From an uncultured Pseudodesulfovibrio sp. (GTDB lineage: Bacteria; Desulfobacterota; Desulfovibrionia; Desulfovibrionales; Desulfovibrionaceae): a stretch of 64,000 nt of DNA. The stretch spans positions 3,430,001 to 3,494,000 of the forward strand of contig NZ_OY776488.1 in NCBI RefSeq assembly GCF_963675635.1, given 5' to 3'. Numbering within the stretch: the stretch's first letter is position 1; every line of letters starts with the position of its first letter. This document shows, one piece after another, positions 19,233 to 27,019 of this stretch. Under the pieces are notes generated by a model. It saw nothing but the letters and a program-made list of their open reading frames with translations. It had not been told where the DNA came from and made no database searches. A program made the translations under genes and the position numbers.

Positions 19233-20861
19233 TTACATGTCGAGAATCTTTTTGGCGGTCTCGTCCATGACGTCGGTGATGAACGGGATGCCTGTTTCTT
19301 TCTCGGTTTCCCGGTTGCCCGAGGCGATGTCGTTGCGAGTGATGTCCTGAAGGTCGAATTTGCGTGCGCCTGCCATGAGCTGCTGCAGACCTGCTGAGAG
19401 CTTGTCCACGAGACACCAGATACCCAAGGCGCCCAGTGGGACATTCTTCATTTCTTCCTTGCCGACTTTCTTTTCCACATCCTGATAACAGGCGAAGATC
19501 TTGTCCGCAGAATCGCCGTATTTGGAAACGGCTGCAGGAAGCTTGTCCCAGTTGCCGCAGACGGCTTCCTTGCGTTCGGGGAACAGAACGCCTTCAATGT
19601 TGGAACCGAGGAAGCCGGGGATCATCATGGCGCGACCCATGCAGATCATCTTGGTGTAGGGAGCACCCATGGCCAATGCCTTGAAGATGCTGCTGCCCTT
19701 GGCGAATCCGCCTGCAAAGGACATGTCGACCACATTTTTGCCTTGAGCGGCCAAACGGTTGGCGTATTCATGGGCCTTGGCGTGCAGGAGGATGGAGGGG
19801 ACACCCCAACTTTCCATCATGTTCCAGGGGCTCATGCCGGTACCGCCGCCGGAGCCGTCCATGGTCAGCAGGTCAAGCTCTGCCTCGGAGGCGAACTTGA
19901 TAGCCATAGCCAGTGCTTCCATGCCGTAGGAACCTGTCTTGAGAGAAATGCGCTTGAAACCGATTTTGCGCAGGTAGTTGACCGAGGTCATGAAATCGTC
20001 ATGCACCTGCTCATAGGTGTTGAGATTTGTGTATCCCAGGCGACTGTGGCGGGCGAAATGGGTGATTGCGCCACGTTTGTAGCCTTCCTGAACTTCGGGT
20101 TTTGCCGGGTCCGGGTCGACAAGGTAGCCGCGATCTTTCAGGAACTGGGCGTAATCCAGGCTGGTGACTTCAATTTCGCCACCGATATTCTTGGCACCCT
20201 GGCCCCATTTGAGCTCGATAATAACTTTGTCGCCATATTTTTCAGCCACGTATTCAGCTACGCCGTTGCGAGTGTCCTCAACGTTCATCTGAACAATGAT
20301 GGCACCGTATCCGTCATAATACCGCATGTAGGTGTCGATGCGGCGTTCCAGCTCAGGTGCCTTGACAATGCGGCCGTCCTTGATCTCTGACTCGCGATCC
20401 ACACCGACAACATTCTCGCCGACAACGATGGGGGCACCAACAAGGGCGCAGCCTGCGGCAAAAGCATCCCAGTATTTGGCAGCGATGAAGGTGGAGCCGA
20501 GTGCGCCGGTCATGAATGGCACCTTGCACTTGGTTTTTTCCTTGGCTCCGAAAGATGTCTCAAGGTTGACGTCGGTAAACAACAGGTCCTGATCTGTATT
20601 CACCGAACCCATGGCTCCGTAGTTCAAGCCCTGGATGCGCAGCGAGTTGTAGGAAACGCCTACGTGAGTCGTGTTGCCGCTGCCGGCGGTAACCAGTCCG
20701 AAATCTCTGGGGTAGAGCATTTCACGACCTCGGAGGGACGAAAGCCATGTCTCGCATTTGCCCTGACAGTCTGCCCGGCACAAAGTGCACAGTCCGGACT
20801 CGATAGCATTCCCGCGGTTCACGCTTCCCAATACGTCATTACTTTTTGACCAATTTGTCAT
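19233..20861 (-). CDS. FMN-binding glutamate-synthase-like protein (GltB central/FMN domain)
   Basis: A 542-residue protein. The start is chosen at MTNWSKSNDV, preceded by GGGAG; an upstream ATG lacks a site. The N-terminus has a cysteine cluster, CTLCRADCQGKC (residues about 22-33), suitable for an iron-sulfur centre. The rest matches the FMN/glutamate-synthase domain, with DGSGGGTGMSPWNMMESWG near 330 and FAGGFAKGSSIFKALAMGAPYTKM in the FMN phosphate region. It lacks the glutaminase domain of full-length GltB, as in archaeal-type split enzymes. No partner subunit is adjacent, so glutamate synthesis is only one possibility for this amine/2-oxoacid oxidoreductase-like protein. Confidence 0.85.
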   Translation of the reverse strand: MTNWSKSNDVLGSVNRGNAIESGLCTLCRADCQGKCETWLSSLRGREMLYPRDFGLVTAGSGNTTHVGVSYNSLRIQGLNYGAMGSVNTDQDLLFTDVNLETSFGAKEKTKCKVPFMTGALGSTFIAAKYWDAFAAGCALVGAPIVVGENVVGVDRESEIKDGRIVKAPELERRIDTYMRYYDGYGAIIVQMNVEDTRNGVAEYVAEKYGDKVIIELKWGQGAKNIGGEIEVTSLDYAQFLKDRGYLVDPDPAKPEVQEGYKRGAITHFARHSRLGYTNLNTYEQVHDDFMTSVNYLRKIGFKRISLKTGSYGMEALAMAIKFASEAELDLLTMDGSGGGTGMSPWNMMESWGVPSILLHAKAHEYANRLAAQGKNVVDMSFAGGFAKGSSIFKALAMGAPYTKMICMGRAMMIPGFLGSNIEGVLFPERKEAVCGNWDKLPAAVSKYGDSADKIFACYQDVEKKVGKEEMKNVPLGALGIWCLVDKLSAGLQQLMAGARKFDLQDITRNDIASGNRETEKETGIPFITDVMDETAKKILDM

Positions 20862-21254
20862 AAACACTCCCTTAGTGCATCTGTTGATTTGAGGTTTTTG
20901 CCTATTATCAGCAGATTTTGCCTTTGTCACCAACAATCGAGTGGTGAAAATGACAAAGAAGCGGCAATTAACTACAAAAATGTAGTTTCACCCTGAACGG
21001 GCTGCTTGAGTGGTCTGAAATAGTGAGTTTTTGTCAGGAAAACCGACCAGGATAATTGGGCCTGTGTGGTTACACCAACTGGTGAGAGTCTTTGTTGAAG
21101 TGGTTAGCGCTTCACCAAAGAAAACCCCTCGTTTGAGGGGCTTTCATTTGAATTGGTCGTCAATATTGGTGTGGCTGGGTGGTACAGTCTTTTTTCGGAG
21201 CGGGGTGCTTCGTGCGCATGCGGTGGTTTGTTTCGATTCCTGGAGTGTATGATT
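20862..21254. other. Intergenic region with minus-strand terminator
   Basis: A 393-nt gap upstream of the glutamate-synthase-like gene and downstream of mscS. It holds the mscS terminator (21117-21141). The remainder contains the promoter of the downstream gene, which was not pinned down, and a short inverted repeat CTACAAAAATGTAG near 20972. No gene is supported. Confidence 0.4.
21117..21141 (-). terminator. Intrinsic terminator of the MscS gene
   Basis: On the minus strand GCCCCTC-AAAC-GAGGGG is followed by TTTTCTTT, about 115 nt after the mscS stop codon. Confidence 0.65.
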
Positions 21255-22076
21255 TTATTGTGAAACGAGTTCGATGTCTTTTGATTTGAGGCATTGTAGA
21301 AATTCTATCGTGATATAATCTTCACTTTCACGCGTCATTCTCGAATTGCATATATAGCGGAGTGTGAGCTGCGTTCCGTGAGTATCTACAGATACATAGA
21401 CTTTGGGCGTGAGCTTGGTGAAGTAGATCCTATTGCGTTCAAATTTGGTTTTAATTTTTTCAAGGTCAATGGATTTCCATTTGATAAATGCGTCGACAAT
21501 TGTGAGCAGGCAGTCCTTGCCTTGTTGCCAGTCGCTCTCCCGGGTGATCGAAAATGTAATTTCGTTCCAGATATATCCGGCTCCGCGAGTTGCATTGATT
21601 ATTGGTGTGGTCAGAGTCAGCGCGTTAGGGACTTTAATCAGTCTTCCCGTACTGTGCCCCGTATTCGATGAACGTCCGACTTCAAGGAGAGTAAAATAGA
21701 GCAGTCCTTTGTCGATGACGTCGCCAGTGTGGTCGCCAATCTGTATCCTGTCGCCGATAGCAAAGAGTTGCCGCCAAAAAATTACAAATGATCCAAGGAA
21801 GTTGATGATCATCTCTTTGGCAACAATCGTCAGTGCAGCCGCCACAATGGTCAGGGCTGTCAAAATCGGGCCAAGTCCTTCCAGCCAAATGAAAACAAGA
21901 CAGACGCCGAAAAAGGCAATTGCGATATATTTTATGACAGTCGGAGCTTCCGAAATGCGCTTCTCTCGTTTGTTCGCGATTGAAATAGCAATTTTGGCGA
22001 GAACGATCACAACAATCGCCAGGGCGAGGCTGAAGAGTGCTTTTACTGCAAATGGGTTTTCAAGTAGCCTTTCCAT
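21255..22076 (-). CDS. MscS-family mechanosensitive channel protein
   Basis: A 273-residue membrane protein with spans at about 10-30, 45-65 and the pore helix at 68-95 (ILTALTIVAAALTIVAKEMIINFLGSF). This is followed by the MscS beta domain (AIGDRIQIGDHTGDVIDKGLLYFTLLEV) and the VPNALTLTTPIIN segment, where family members have VPN. The alpha/beta C-terminal domain is short. It probably releases solutes on osmotic downshock. It is divergent from corA with about 97 nt between. Confidence 0.88.
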   Translation of the reverse strand: MERLLENPFAVKALFSLALAIVVIVLAKIAISIANKREKRISEAPTVIKYIAIAFFGVCLVFIWLEGLGPILTALTIVAAALTIVAKEMIINFLGSFVIFWRQLFAIGDRIQIGDHTGDVIDKGLLYFTLLEVGRSSNTGHSTGRLIKVPNALTLTTPIINATRGAGYIWNEITFSITRESDWQQGKDCLLTIVDAFIKWKSIDLEKIKTKFERNRIYFTKLTPKVYVSVDTHGTQLTLRYICNSRMTRESEDYITIEFLQCLKSKDIELVSQ

Positions 22077-22173
22077 ATCGACTCCGTGGATTATTACATG
22101 GACATAAAGTTTATCATCAGTATATTTTACAAAGTAATCAAGACAAACCCTTTACCTCAGTCCGAGTGTTGCC

Positions 22174-23226
22174 ATGTTCGAATCGCTGAAATGGATACTT
22201 TCGAAGCAGGATACTCCTCCTGGTTCGCTCGTGTATGCTGGTGACGACAAGGAATTTGTTCCTTATGCCCTCATTCGTTCCTATGATGCCGAAAACATGA
22301 TTGAAAAGCGCTGTGCAGATGTCCACGATGTGGTCCTTGAAAAAGGATGCGTCAATTTTATACATGTGGTCGGCGTTCATCAGGCGGAACTGGTCCAAGG
22401 CTTGGGGAAAATGCTCGATTTCCCGCTGTTGGCGTTGGAAGATGTCATGAATACTGGGCAACGGCCCAAGTATGTTTCGATAGATGATGAAACGGATTTT
22501 GTTGTCATGAAGAATACGGACGTTGTTGATCGCCAGCTTGTTCGCGAACAGGTCAGTCTCTTTTGGCGTGATGGGCTCGTCGTGTTCTTTTCGGAAAATG
22601 AAAACGACCTGTTGGACGGGATCGGAGCTCGACTCAACAGAAAGAAGGGTCGGATTCGCCAGGCAGACAGCTCTTATTTGGTTGCGACAATTCTGGATGC
22701 GCTTGTTGATCGTCAATTGAAGGCATTGGCAGAGTTGGGAGAGGCTGCCGTGGATCTGGAAGCAGAATTGCTGGAAAAAACAACAGATGACAGGCTTGAA
22801 CAACTGTATAAAATCAAGCGAGAGACAATCCTTTTCCGTAATCTGTTGATGCCCATTCGCGACATATTCAAATCTTTGCTTCTGGAAGACGCGGAATTTT
22901 CAAAAGAGGTTCTTCCCTATCTGCATGATGTGGCAGGACACAGTGATCAGGCTGTCGAAGGCGCATATGCGCTCCATGATATCCTGAAATCAATGATTGA
23001 TTATCAGATATCACTCATAGGGATGAAGACGAACAAGGTCATGCAATTTCTTACTGTAATTGCCACTGTTTTCATACCTTTGACATTTATTGCTGGTGTT
23101 TACGGCATGAATTTTCAATATATGCCTGAATTGCAATGGCGGTACGGCTACTTTATCGCACTTGGCATAATGGGAATAATCGGGGGGATAATGTTTGTTT
23201 TCTTTTTGAAAAGGAAAATCATTTAA
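22174..23226 (+). CDS. corA: CorA-family divalent cation transporter
   Basis: A 350-residue Mg2+/Co2+ channel. The large cytosolic N-terminal domain ends in a long helix, then two C-terminal spans flank the signature YGMNF (residues about 309-313), with the periplasmic loop MPEL after it. The C-terminus is basic (FFLKRKII), as usual. A 222-codon antisense frame overlaps the 5' half but has no coding support. Confidence 0.93.
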   Translation: MFESLKWILSKQDTPPGSLVYAGDDKEFVPYALIRSYDAENMIEKRCADVHDVVLEKGCVNFIHVVGVHQAELVQGLGKMLDFPLLALEDVMNTGQRPKYVSIDDETDFVVMKNTDVVDRQLVREQVSLFWRDGLVVFFSENENDLLDGIGARLNRKKGRIRQADSSYLVATILDALVDRQLKALAELGEAAVDLEAELLEKTTDDRLEQLYKIKRETILFRNLLMPIRDIFKSLLLEDAEFSKEVLPYLHDVAGHSDQAVEGAYALHDILKSMIDYQISLIGMKTNKVMQFLTVIATVFIPLTFIAGVYGMNFQYMPELQWRYGYFIALGIMGIIGGIMFVFFLKRKII

Positions 23227-23289
23227 CGCTCGCTGAAAGAACAATTCACCTTACAGCTCCTGTTGGAACTGTGTTGTTCCAAATAAAAG

Positions 23290-23316
23290 AGGCAACCGAA
23301 AGGCTGCCTTTGTTTG
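23290..23316 (+). terminator. Probable terminator of corA
   Basis: AGGCA-(A)CC-GAAA-GG-(C)TGCCT followed by TTGTTTGTT, 64 nt after the corA stop codon. One internal mismatch weakens the stem. Confidence 0.55.
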
Positions 23317-23319
23317 TTC

Positions 23320-23340
23320 TTGGCGGAAGCGTACAGGAGT
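23320..23340 (-). repeat. 21-bp direct copy of the selC 3' end (att-like scar)
   Basis: These 21 bases are identical, in the same orientation, to 24604-24624, which encode the CCA end, acceptor 3' strand and part of the T arm of tRNA-Sec. Weaker similarity continues for about 14 nt. The pair brackets 1,284 bp holding only an HxlR and a VOC gene. This is the footprint left by integration at a tRNA 3' end. Confidence 0.8.
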
Positions 23341-23509
23341 ACCCTGCTTCCGAGATTCGTGCGCCCTTTTAATGCCTTGCTATTATTAACGATTAACCCT
23401 GTTCTCTGGTTGGGTCGTCAAATCCATTCTGACCAAAAAACGTCCGCTTTTCAAGTGGGCTTTTCGAATTTGGACGATCTGCCTTTACAGGCGTTATTAC
23501 AAATGATGT

Positions 23510-23851
23510 TTATGCGTCTTTGACGGGTTCAATTTTCAAATTATCCATTGCCCAGTTGTGCATCATTTTGAGTATCGGGAATACACTGTGGCCCAGTTCC
23601 GTTAATTCGTATTCAACTCGCGGCGGAACTTCCGGGAAGACAGTACGGATCAACAGCTTGTCTTCTTCCATCTCTTTCAACTGTTGGGTGAGCATCTTTT
23701 GGCTTACTCCGGGAACAATGCGCTCCAATTCTTTATATCGCATAGCCCCATCGTGAAGATGCCATAGAATCAGGCTCTTCCATTTCCCGCTAATTATCCC
23801 AACTGTGACTTCGACCGGGCAGTGAAATTGTTTGTCTTTGAATGTAATCAT
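23510..23851 (-). CDS. HxlR-family transcriptional regulator
   Basis: A 113-residue winged-helix protein with the HxlR pattern: CPVEVTVGIISGKWKSLILWHL at residues 11-32, then RYKELERIVPGVSQKMLTQQL and the wing VPPRVEYELTELG. The N-terminal cysteine typical of the group is at residue 11. It is divergent from a VOC-domain gene with a 145-nt shared promoter region and probably regulates it. Both lie inside the segment bounded by selC-end repeats. Confidence 0.88.
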   Translation of the reverse strand: MITFKDKQFHCPVEVTVGIISGKWKSLILWHLHDGAMRYKELERIVPGVSQKMLTQQLKEMEEDKLLIRTVFPEVPPRVEYELTELGHSVFPILKMMHNWAMDNLKIEPVKDA

Positions 23852-23996
23852 GATTCCCTTTAAAAAAGTTTATATGCAATCATCGCGATATTGCTCTATT
23901 CTTACCAATTGGTTCGTCACGAAGGGGAGAGTGCCTTCTTGTGCAATAATTTAAAATAGTTATTGTTTGTTGACCAAACACAACAAGGAGAAGAAT
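23852..23996. promoter_or_regulatory. Divergent promoter region of hxlR and the VOC gene
   Basis: Contains a perfect 10-bp palindrome ACCAATTGGT at 23904-23913 and an inverted repeat GTTTG-N5-CAAAC at 23965-23979, overlapping a TTGACC hexamer. Either may be the HxlR operator. The VOC start is preceded by AAGGAG. Confidence 0.45.
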
Positions 23997-24494
23997 ATGA
24001 CCTATCCAAGAACTTTTTCCCATATTGGAATCACCGTGACAAACCTTGAAGAGGCAGTCAATTTTTACACCAAGGTATTGGGGTGGTATCTGATTATGGA
24101 ACCAACCGAAATCAAGCAGGATGATTCTGCAATCGGCGTGATGTGTAACGATGTCTTCGGTGAAGGATGGGGTAGTTTCAAGATTGCCCACCTCTCGACT
24201 GGTGACAAGATCGGTGTTGAAATATTCGAGTTCCCCAACTCCGAACGTAGAGAAAACAATTTCGAATTCTGGAAGACCGGAGTATTCCACTTTAGCGTAC
24301 AAGACCCTGATGTCGAAGGTCTTGCTGCCAAGATTGTTGCCAGCGGCGGCAAGCAGCGTATGCCGGTGCGAGAATATTACCCCGGTGAAAAGCCCTATCG
24401 AATGGTGTACTGCGAAGACCCCTTTGGCAACATCATCGAAATCTACAGCCATAGCTATGAATTGACGTATTCTGCTGGTGCCTATCAAGATTAG
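23997..24494 (+). CDS. VOC-superfamily (glyoxalase/dioxygenase-like) protein
   Basis: A 165-residue metalloenzyme-fold protein. The start is at MTYPRTFSHIG, after AAGGAG; the longer frame has no ribosome site. Two beta-alpha-beta-beta-beta modules are visible: FSHIGITVTNLEEAVNFYTKVLGW (H8 as first metal ligand) and FHFSVQDPDVEGLAAKIVASGG. The closing motif DPFGNIIEIYSHS supplies the glutamate ligand. It may be a lyase, isomerase or dioxygenase; the substrate is unknown. Divergent HxlR proteins often respond to electrophiles such as aldehydes or quinones, which fits a detoxification role by inference. Confidence 0.85.
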   Translation: MTYPRTFSHIGITVTNLEEAVNFYTKVLGWYLIMEPTEIKQDDSAIGVMCNDVFGEGWGSFKIAHLSTGDKIGVEIFEFPNSERRENNFEFWKTGVFHFSVQDPDVEGLAAKIVASGGKQRMPVREYYPGEKPYRMVYCEDPFGNIIEIYSHSYELTYSAGAYQD

Positions 24495-24517
24495 TACACA
24501 GGACTCGCGTTATTAAA

Positions 24518-24556
24518 AAGACCTCCTTCTTGTGTTTGTCACAAGTGGGAGGTCTT
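24518..24556 (+). terminator. Terminator of the VOC gene
   Basis: Outer stem AAGACCTCC/GGAGGTCTT encloses an inner hairpin CTTGTG-TTTGT-CACAAG. It is followed by CTTTGTT and lies 23 nt after the stop codon. Confidence 0.7.
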
Positions 24557-24603
24557 CTTTGTTCAGTCACAACCCTATGTATGTTATTGGTTTGATTGTG
24601 TTT

Positions 24604-24624
24604 TTGGCGGAAGCGTACAGGAGT
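24604..24624 (-). repeat. selC 3' end, partner of the 23320 repeat
   Basis: The 21-bp stretch identical to 23320-23340. Here it is part of the intact tRNA-Sec gene. The two copies would be the attachment-site duplicates of a former insertion. Confidence 0.8.
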
Positions 24625-24698
24625 CGAACCTGCCTACGACATCACTGCCGTACATTGGTTTTGAAGACCAAGCGCCACACCGGTGACGAAACGCTTCC
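24605..24698 (-). tRNA. selC: tRNA-Sec (anticodon TCA)
   Basis: A 94-nt selenocysteine tRNA with encoded CCA. It has the special bacterial shape: an 8-bp acceptor stem (GGAAGCGT/ACGCTTCC), a 6-bp D stem with 4-nt loop (CGTCAC-CGGT-GTGGCG), anticodon stem TTGGT/ACCAA around loop CTTCAAA with anticodon TCA, a long variable arm (TACGGC/GTCGTA) and a T arm with TTCGACT. It reads UGA. It explains the two recoded genes in this window. selA, selB and selD are not in the window. Confidence 0.95.
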
Positions 24699-24919
24699 AT
24701 GCAGTTCTGGTGGTAACCTGCCACCTGCTTCGTTGCTGAGAGCCTTGCTTTGGTTTTATTCTTGTGTCTTGCGGTCGACACGTTTTTCCCAAAGCTGGAT
24801 GAGTTAGCTTATTGAACCAGCTAATTTTGTAGTATCACCTAGCATGCAGCAAACAGGGATCACTCGTACCAAGTTTGACTGGTATCGACAAGTGGGAATG
24901 ATCAACCCACGGTTTGACC

Positions 24920-25336
24920 CTAAGGGCCGGGTGGCGGTGGTGGAGGAAGACGGAAGAGGCTGAATTTGCGGTGGCGATGGTTTTTGACCATTTCATCCAG
25001 TTTCACCTGTTTTTCCGGGGAAAGATGTTGTTTTACCCTGTTCACCCCGTCGTCGAGGATCGCCTTGAGTTGGGGGCCGTTCTGCCTGCGAAATTCTTGC
25101 ATTCTGTCCAGGGTCTTTCCCACTTCGATGATGATGGGCGCCATTTGACTATCGGGAAGGTTGAGTTCGTCCTGCAGGCGTTCAATGATTTTCCCTTGCA
25201 GTCTTTCCCGAAATTCGGGGCCTCGACTAAAAGAGTCGAAGTGGTGCTTGATGACCATGCCTGTTCCCAGAATGCCGGTTACTGCTCCGGCCGCAAAGAT
25301 GGCAAGGCATGCGATCCAGATTTTCCAGTTTTTCAT
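24920..25336 (-). CDS. Membrane-anchored periplasmic protein, Spy/CpxP- or ZraP-like
   Basis: A 138-residue protein with one N-terminal span (residues 5-30, ending near GTGMVIKHHFDSF). The periplasmic part is amphipathic helical, with a helix-turn-helix repeat resembling the metal- or envelope-stress-binding Spy/CpxP/ZraP group (LQDELNLPDSQMAPI, HLSPEKQVKLDEM). It ends in a proline run (PPPPPPGP). It is third in a sigma-factor/anti-sigma operon (9-nt gap), which suggests a sensing role upstream of the sigma factor. The family assignment is tentative. Confidence 0.7.
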   Translation of the reverse strand: MKNWKIWIACLAIFAAGAVTGILGTGMVIKHHFDSFSRGPEFRERLQGKIIERLQDELNLPDSQMAPIIIEVGKTLDRMQEFRRQNGPQLKAILDDGVNRVKQHLSPEKQVKLDEMVKNHRHRKFSLFRLPPPPPPGP

Positions 25337-25345
25337 GAGCTTCTC

Positions 25346-25645
25346 CTAAATCAACGATTCCATGAGTGTCGGCAGGACAGCCTGGTTGCTGAGAGCTGTG
25401 TAAAGCTCTCCGGAAACATCAGCCATTGTCCATGTTGCAAAGACGCCAATGACGATTGTCGCGGCAATAGCTGCCATGGTGATTCGTGGGGCCAGTCGAT
25501 CGAATTCGAATGTGATTTCGACTCGATCTGTTTTACCAATCTCCTCCATGACGGCGTTTCGCCATGCCGGAGTGGGGTTCCAAGTCTGGCGGTTGGCATG
25601 GATCTCTTTGAACAGCCTGTGTATGTGGTCGTTCTTATGCGTCAT
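25346..25645 (-). CDS. Putative membrane anti-sigma factor
   Basis: A 99-residue protein. The cytosolic N-terminal half (1-50) includes WNPTPAWRNAVMEEI. One span follows at about 53-75 (ITMAAIAATIVIGVFATWTM), then a short periplasmic tail. It overlaps the end of the ECF sigma gene by 11 nt, so it is translationally coupled. The position and topology are those of an anti-sigma factor, though no zinc-binding HxxxCxxC motif is present. Confidence 0.65.
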   Translation of the reverse strand: MTHKNDHIHRLFKEIHANRQTWNPTPAWRNAVMEEIGKTDRVEITFEFDRLAPRITMAAIAATIVIGVFATWTMADVSGELYTALSNQAVLPTLMESLI

Positions 25646-26234
25646 GTGTTCCTCCTTGGATACCGCAACGCTTCAGAAAAGCCTTGAGTGTTCGTTTGGC
25701 TCGGTATGCGCGAATTTTAACGTTGGGAACGCTTATGTCGAGCATCTGTGCCGCCTCCTTGATCGTCCTTTCTTCGAGATATGTCAGCGTGAGCACCATT
25801 CGATCCATGGGTGATATGTGTTCCAAAGCCATTGCGAGAATCTCGCGGGCTTCGCGCTGCCTGATCTGCGATTCAAATATTTCGTTCGAGTCGGGGGCCA
25901 TGGCATTTTCGAGCCACTGTTGTCCGTCGTCGCTCATGTCACAAGCTGGTGCTTCCCTGTTCCGGTACCGCTTGCGCCAGAAGTCGTGACAACTGCGCAG
26001 GGCAATGGTGGTCAGCCAACTGCTGAAGGGTTTTAACGGCTTATATCCAGCCAGGCTTTTATAAGCCCGAATAAAGGCATCATGAGCGACTTCCGCCACA
26101 TGTTGCCCCGGAACATGGGCAGCGACGAGACGTGAGACATGCCCCTCATACCGCTCAAGCAGAAGCGCAAAGGCGTTTCGGTCACCATCCAGCACCTGGC
26201 TGATGATGAATGTGTCGTCCTGTTTTCCGGGCAT
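25635..26234 (-). CDS. ECF-family RNA polymerase sigma factor
   Basis: A 199-residue sigma-70 of group 4. Region 2 lies at 15-85 (RYEGHVSRLVAAHVP, DAFIRAYKSLAGYKPLKPFSSWLTTIALRSCHDFWRKRYR). Region 4 lies at 135-190 (ALEHISPMDRMVLTLTYLEERTIKEAAQMLDISVPNVKIRAYRAKR). It is first in an operon with a membrane anti-sigma and a periplasmic helical protein. An envelope signal is likely. The target promoter is unknown. Confidence 0.92.
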   Translation of the reverse strand: MPGKQDDTFIISQVLDGDRNAFALLLERYEGHVSRLVAAHVPGQHVAEVAHDAFIRAYKSLAGYKPLKPFSSWLTTIALRSCHDFWRKRYRNREAPACDMSDDGQQWLENAMAPDSNEIFESQIRQREAREILAMALEHISPMDRMVLTLTYLEERTIKEAAQMLDISVPNVKIRAYRAKRTLKAFLKRCGIQGGTHDA

Positions 26235-26562
26235 CTGACCCTTTTTACGAAAAAAATGATCTACATATTACAGAACGTAGTTTGGTGAGACAAGCTCTTG
26301 TCCTGATACGTTCTTGAGTGCGTGTTTCGAAACAAGCCCGGTTTGCCGCCGCTGTCTGGGCACTTCTGACAACACTCTTATCTCCTGAAATCAGACAACG
26401 GCAGCAAAACCTGCTTTCATGAGTATGATCGTTTATTCAAAGGAAGAGGTTACATCCAAGCTCTTTTTTTTAATTGATCAGATAGATATGTGCTCGTGTT
26501 GACGAAGAGAGATTGAAAACTTACGTGAAACGTAAGGCAGTAATAAACGATAGGAGTATCTC
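26235..26562. other. Intergenic region with a long imperfect inverted repeat (26340-26411)
   Basis: A 328-nt gap between divergent genes. Arms 26340-26357 (GGTTTGCCGCCGCTGTCT) and 26393-26411 (AGACAACGGCAGCAAAACC) pair over 17 positions with two mismatches and one bulge, enclosing about 35 nt. No U-run follows either side. It may be a structured RNA or a small palindromic element. The plus-strand gene at 26563 starts about 150 nt downstream. Confidence 0.5.
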
Positions 26563-26862
26563 ATGGCATTGACATATGTATCCGCCACGATAATGGCGAA
26601 AGACGGTTGTGAAGCGGCTCTTGAAGCTGAGTTGAAAAGAATCGTTCCAGCAGTTCGCGCTGAAGACGGGTGTATCCGTTACGATCTGCACAGGTCCGAA
26701 TACGCCAACGTGTTTCTGTTTTATGAGGTCTGGGAAAGCCCGGCTCATCTCGTGGCTCACGGCAAGACTCCGCATATGGTCGCCATGGGAAAAGCCACAG
26801 TCGATTTCCTGGCTGGGCCTTCCGAGGTAAACATGTGGGAAGCGGTTGACGTCATAAAATAA
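26563..26862 (+). CDS. Antibiotic-biosynthesis-monooxygenase (ABM) domain protein, YgiN-like
   Basis: A 99-residue single-domain ferredoxin-like alpha/beta barrel protein. The ABM pattern is clear: VSATIMAKDGCEAALEAELKRIVPAVRAEDGCIRYDLHRSE, then FLFYEVWESPAHLVAHGKTPHM. Family members are dimeric, cofactor-free oxygenases or quinol monooxygenases, or haem-binding proteins. The substrate is unknown. It is monocistronic with its own terminator. Confidence 0.88.
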   Translation: MALTYVSATIMAKDGCEAALEAELKRIVPAVRAEDGCIRYDLHRSEYANVFLFYEVWESPAHLVAHGKTPHMVAMGKATVDFLAGPSEVNMWEAVDVIK

Positions 26863-26883
26863 CTAATGACAAATATTGACAGA

Positions 26884-26917
26884 AAAGCCCTGATAACGCA
26901 GTTTTCAGGGCTTTCTT
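26884..26917 (+). terminator. Terminator of the ABM gene
   Basis: AAAGCCCTG and CAGGGCTTT arms around 13 nt, then CTTGG, 22 nt after the stop codon. It is U-rich on both sides. Confidence 0.7.
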
Positions 26918-27019
26918 GGTACGATTTTGCTCAAAAGGACATGGGTGTTTCACGGTTTTCGGCCTGGAACCACCGGTGACGAAGCTCCTGTCAAATCGGC
27001 TAAAGGCGGGCCCAATACA

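Noticed and set aside
22138..22803. A 221-codon minus-strand frame across the corA 5' half
   Set aside because: CorA with a GMN motif is coding here. The antisense frame has no family features.
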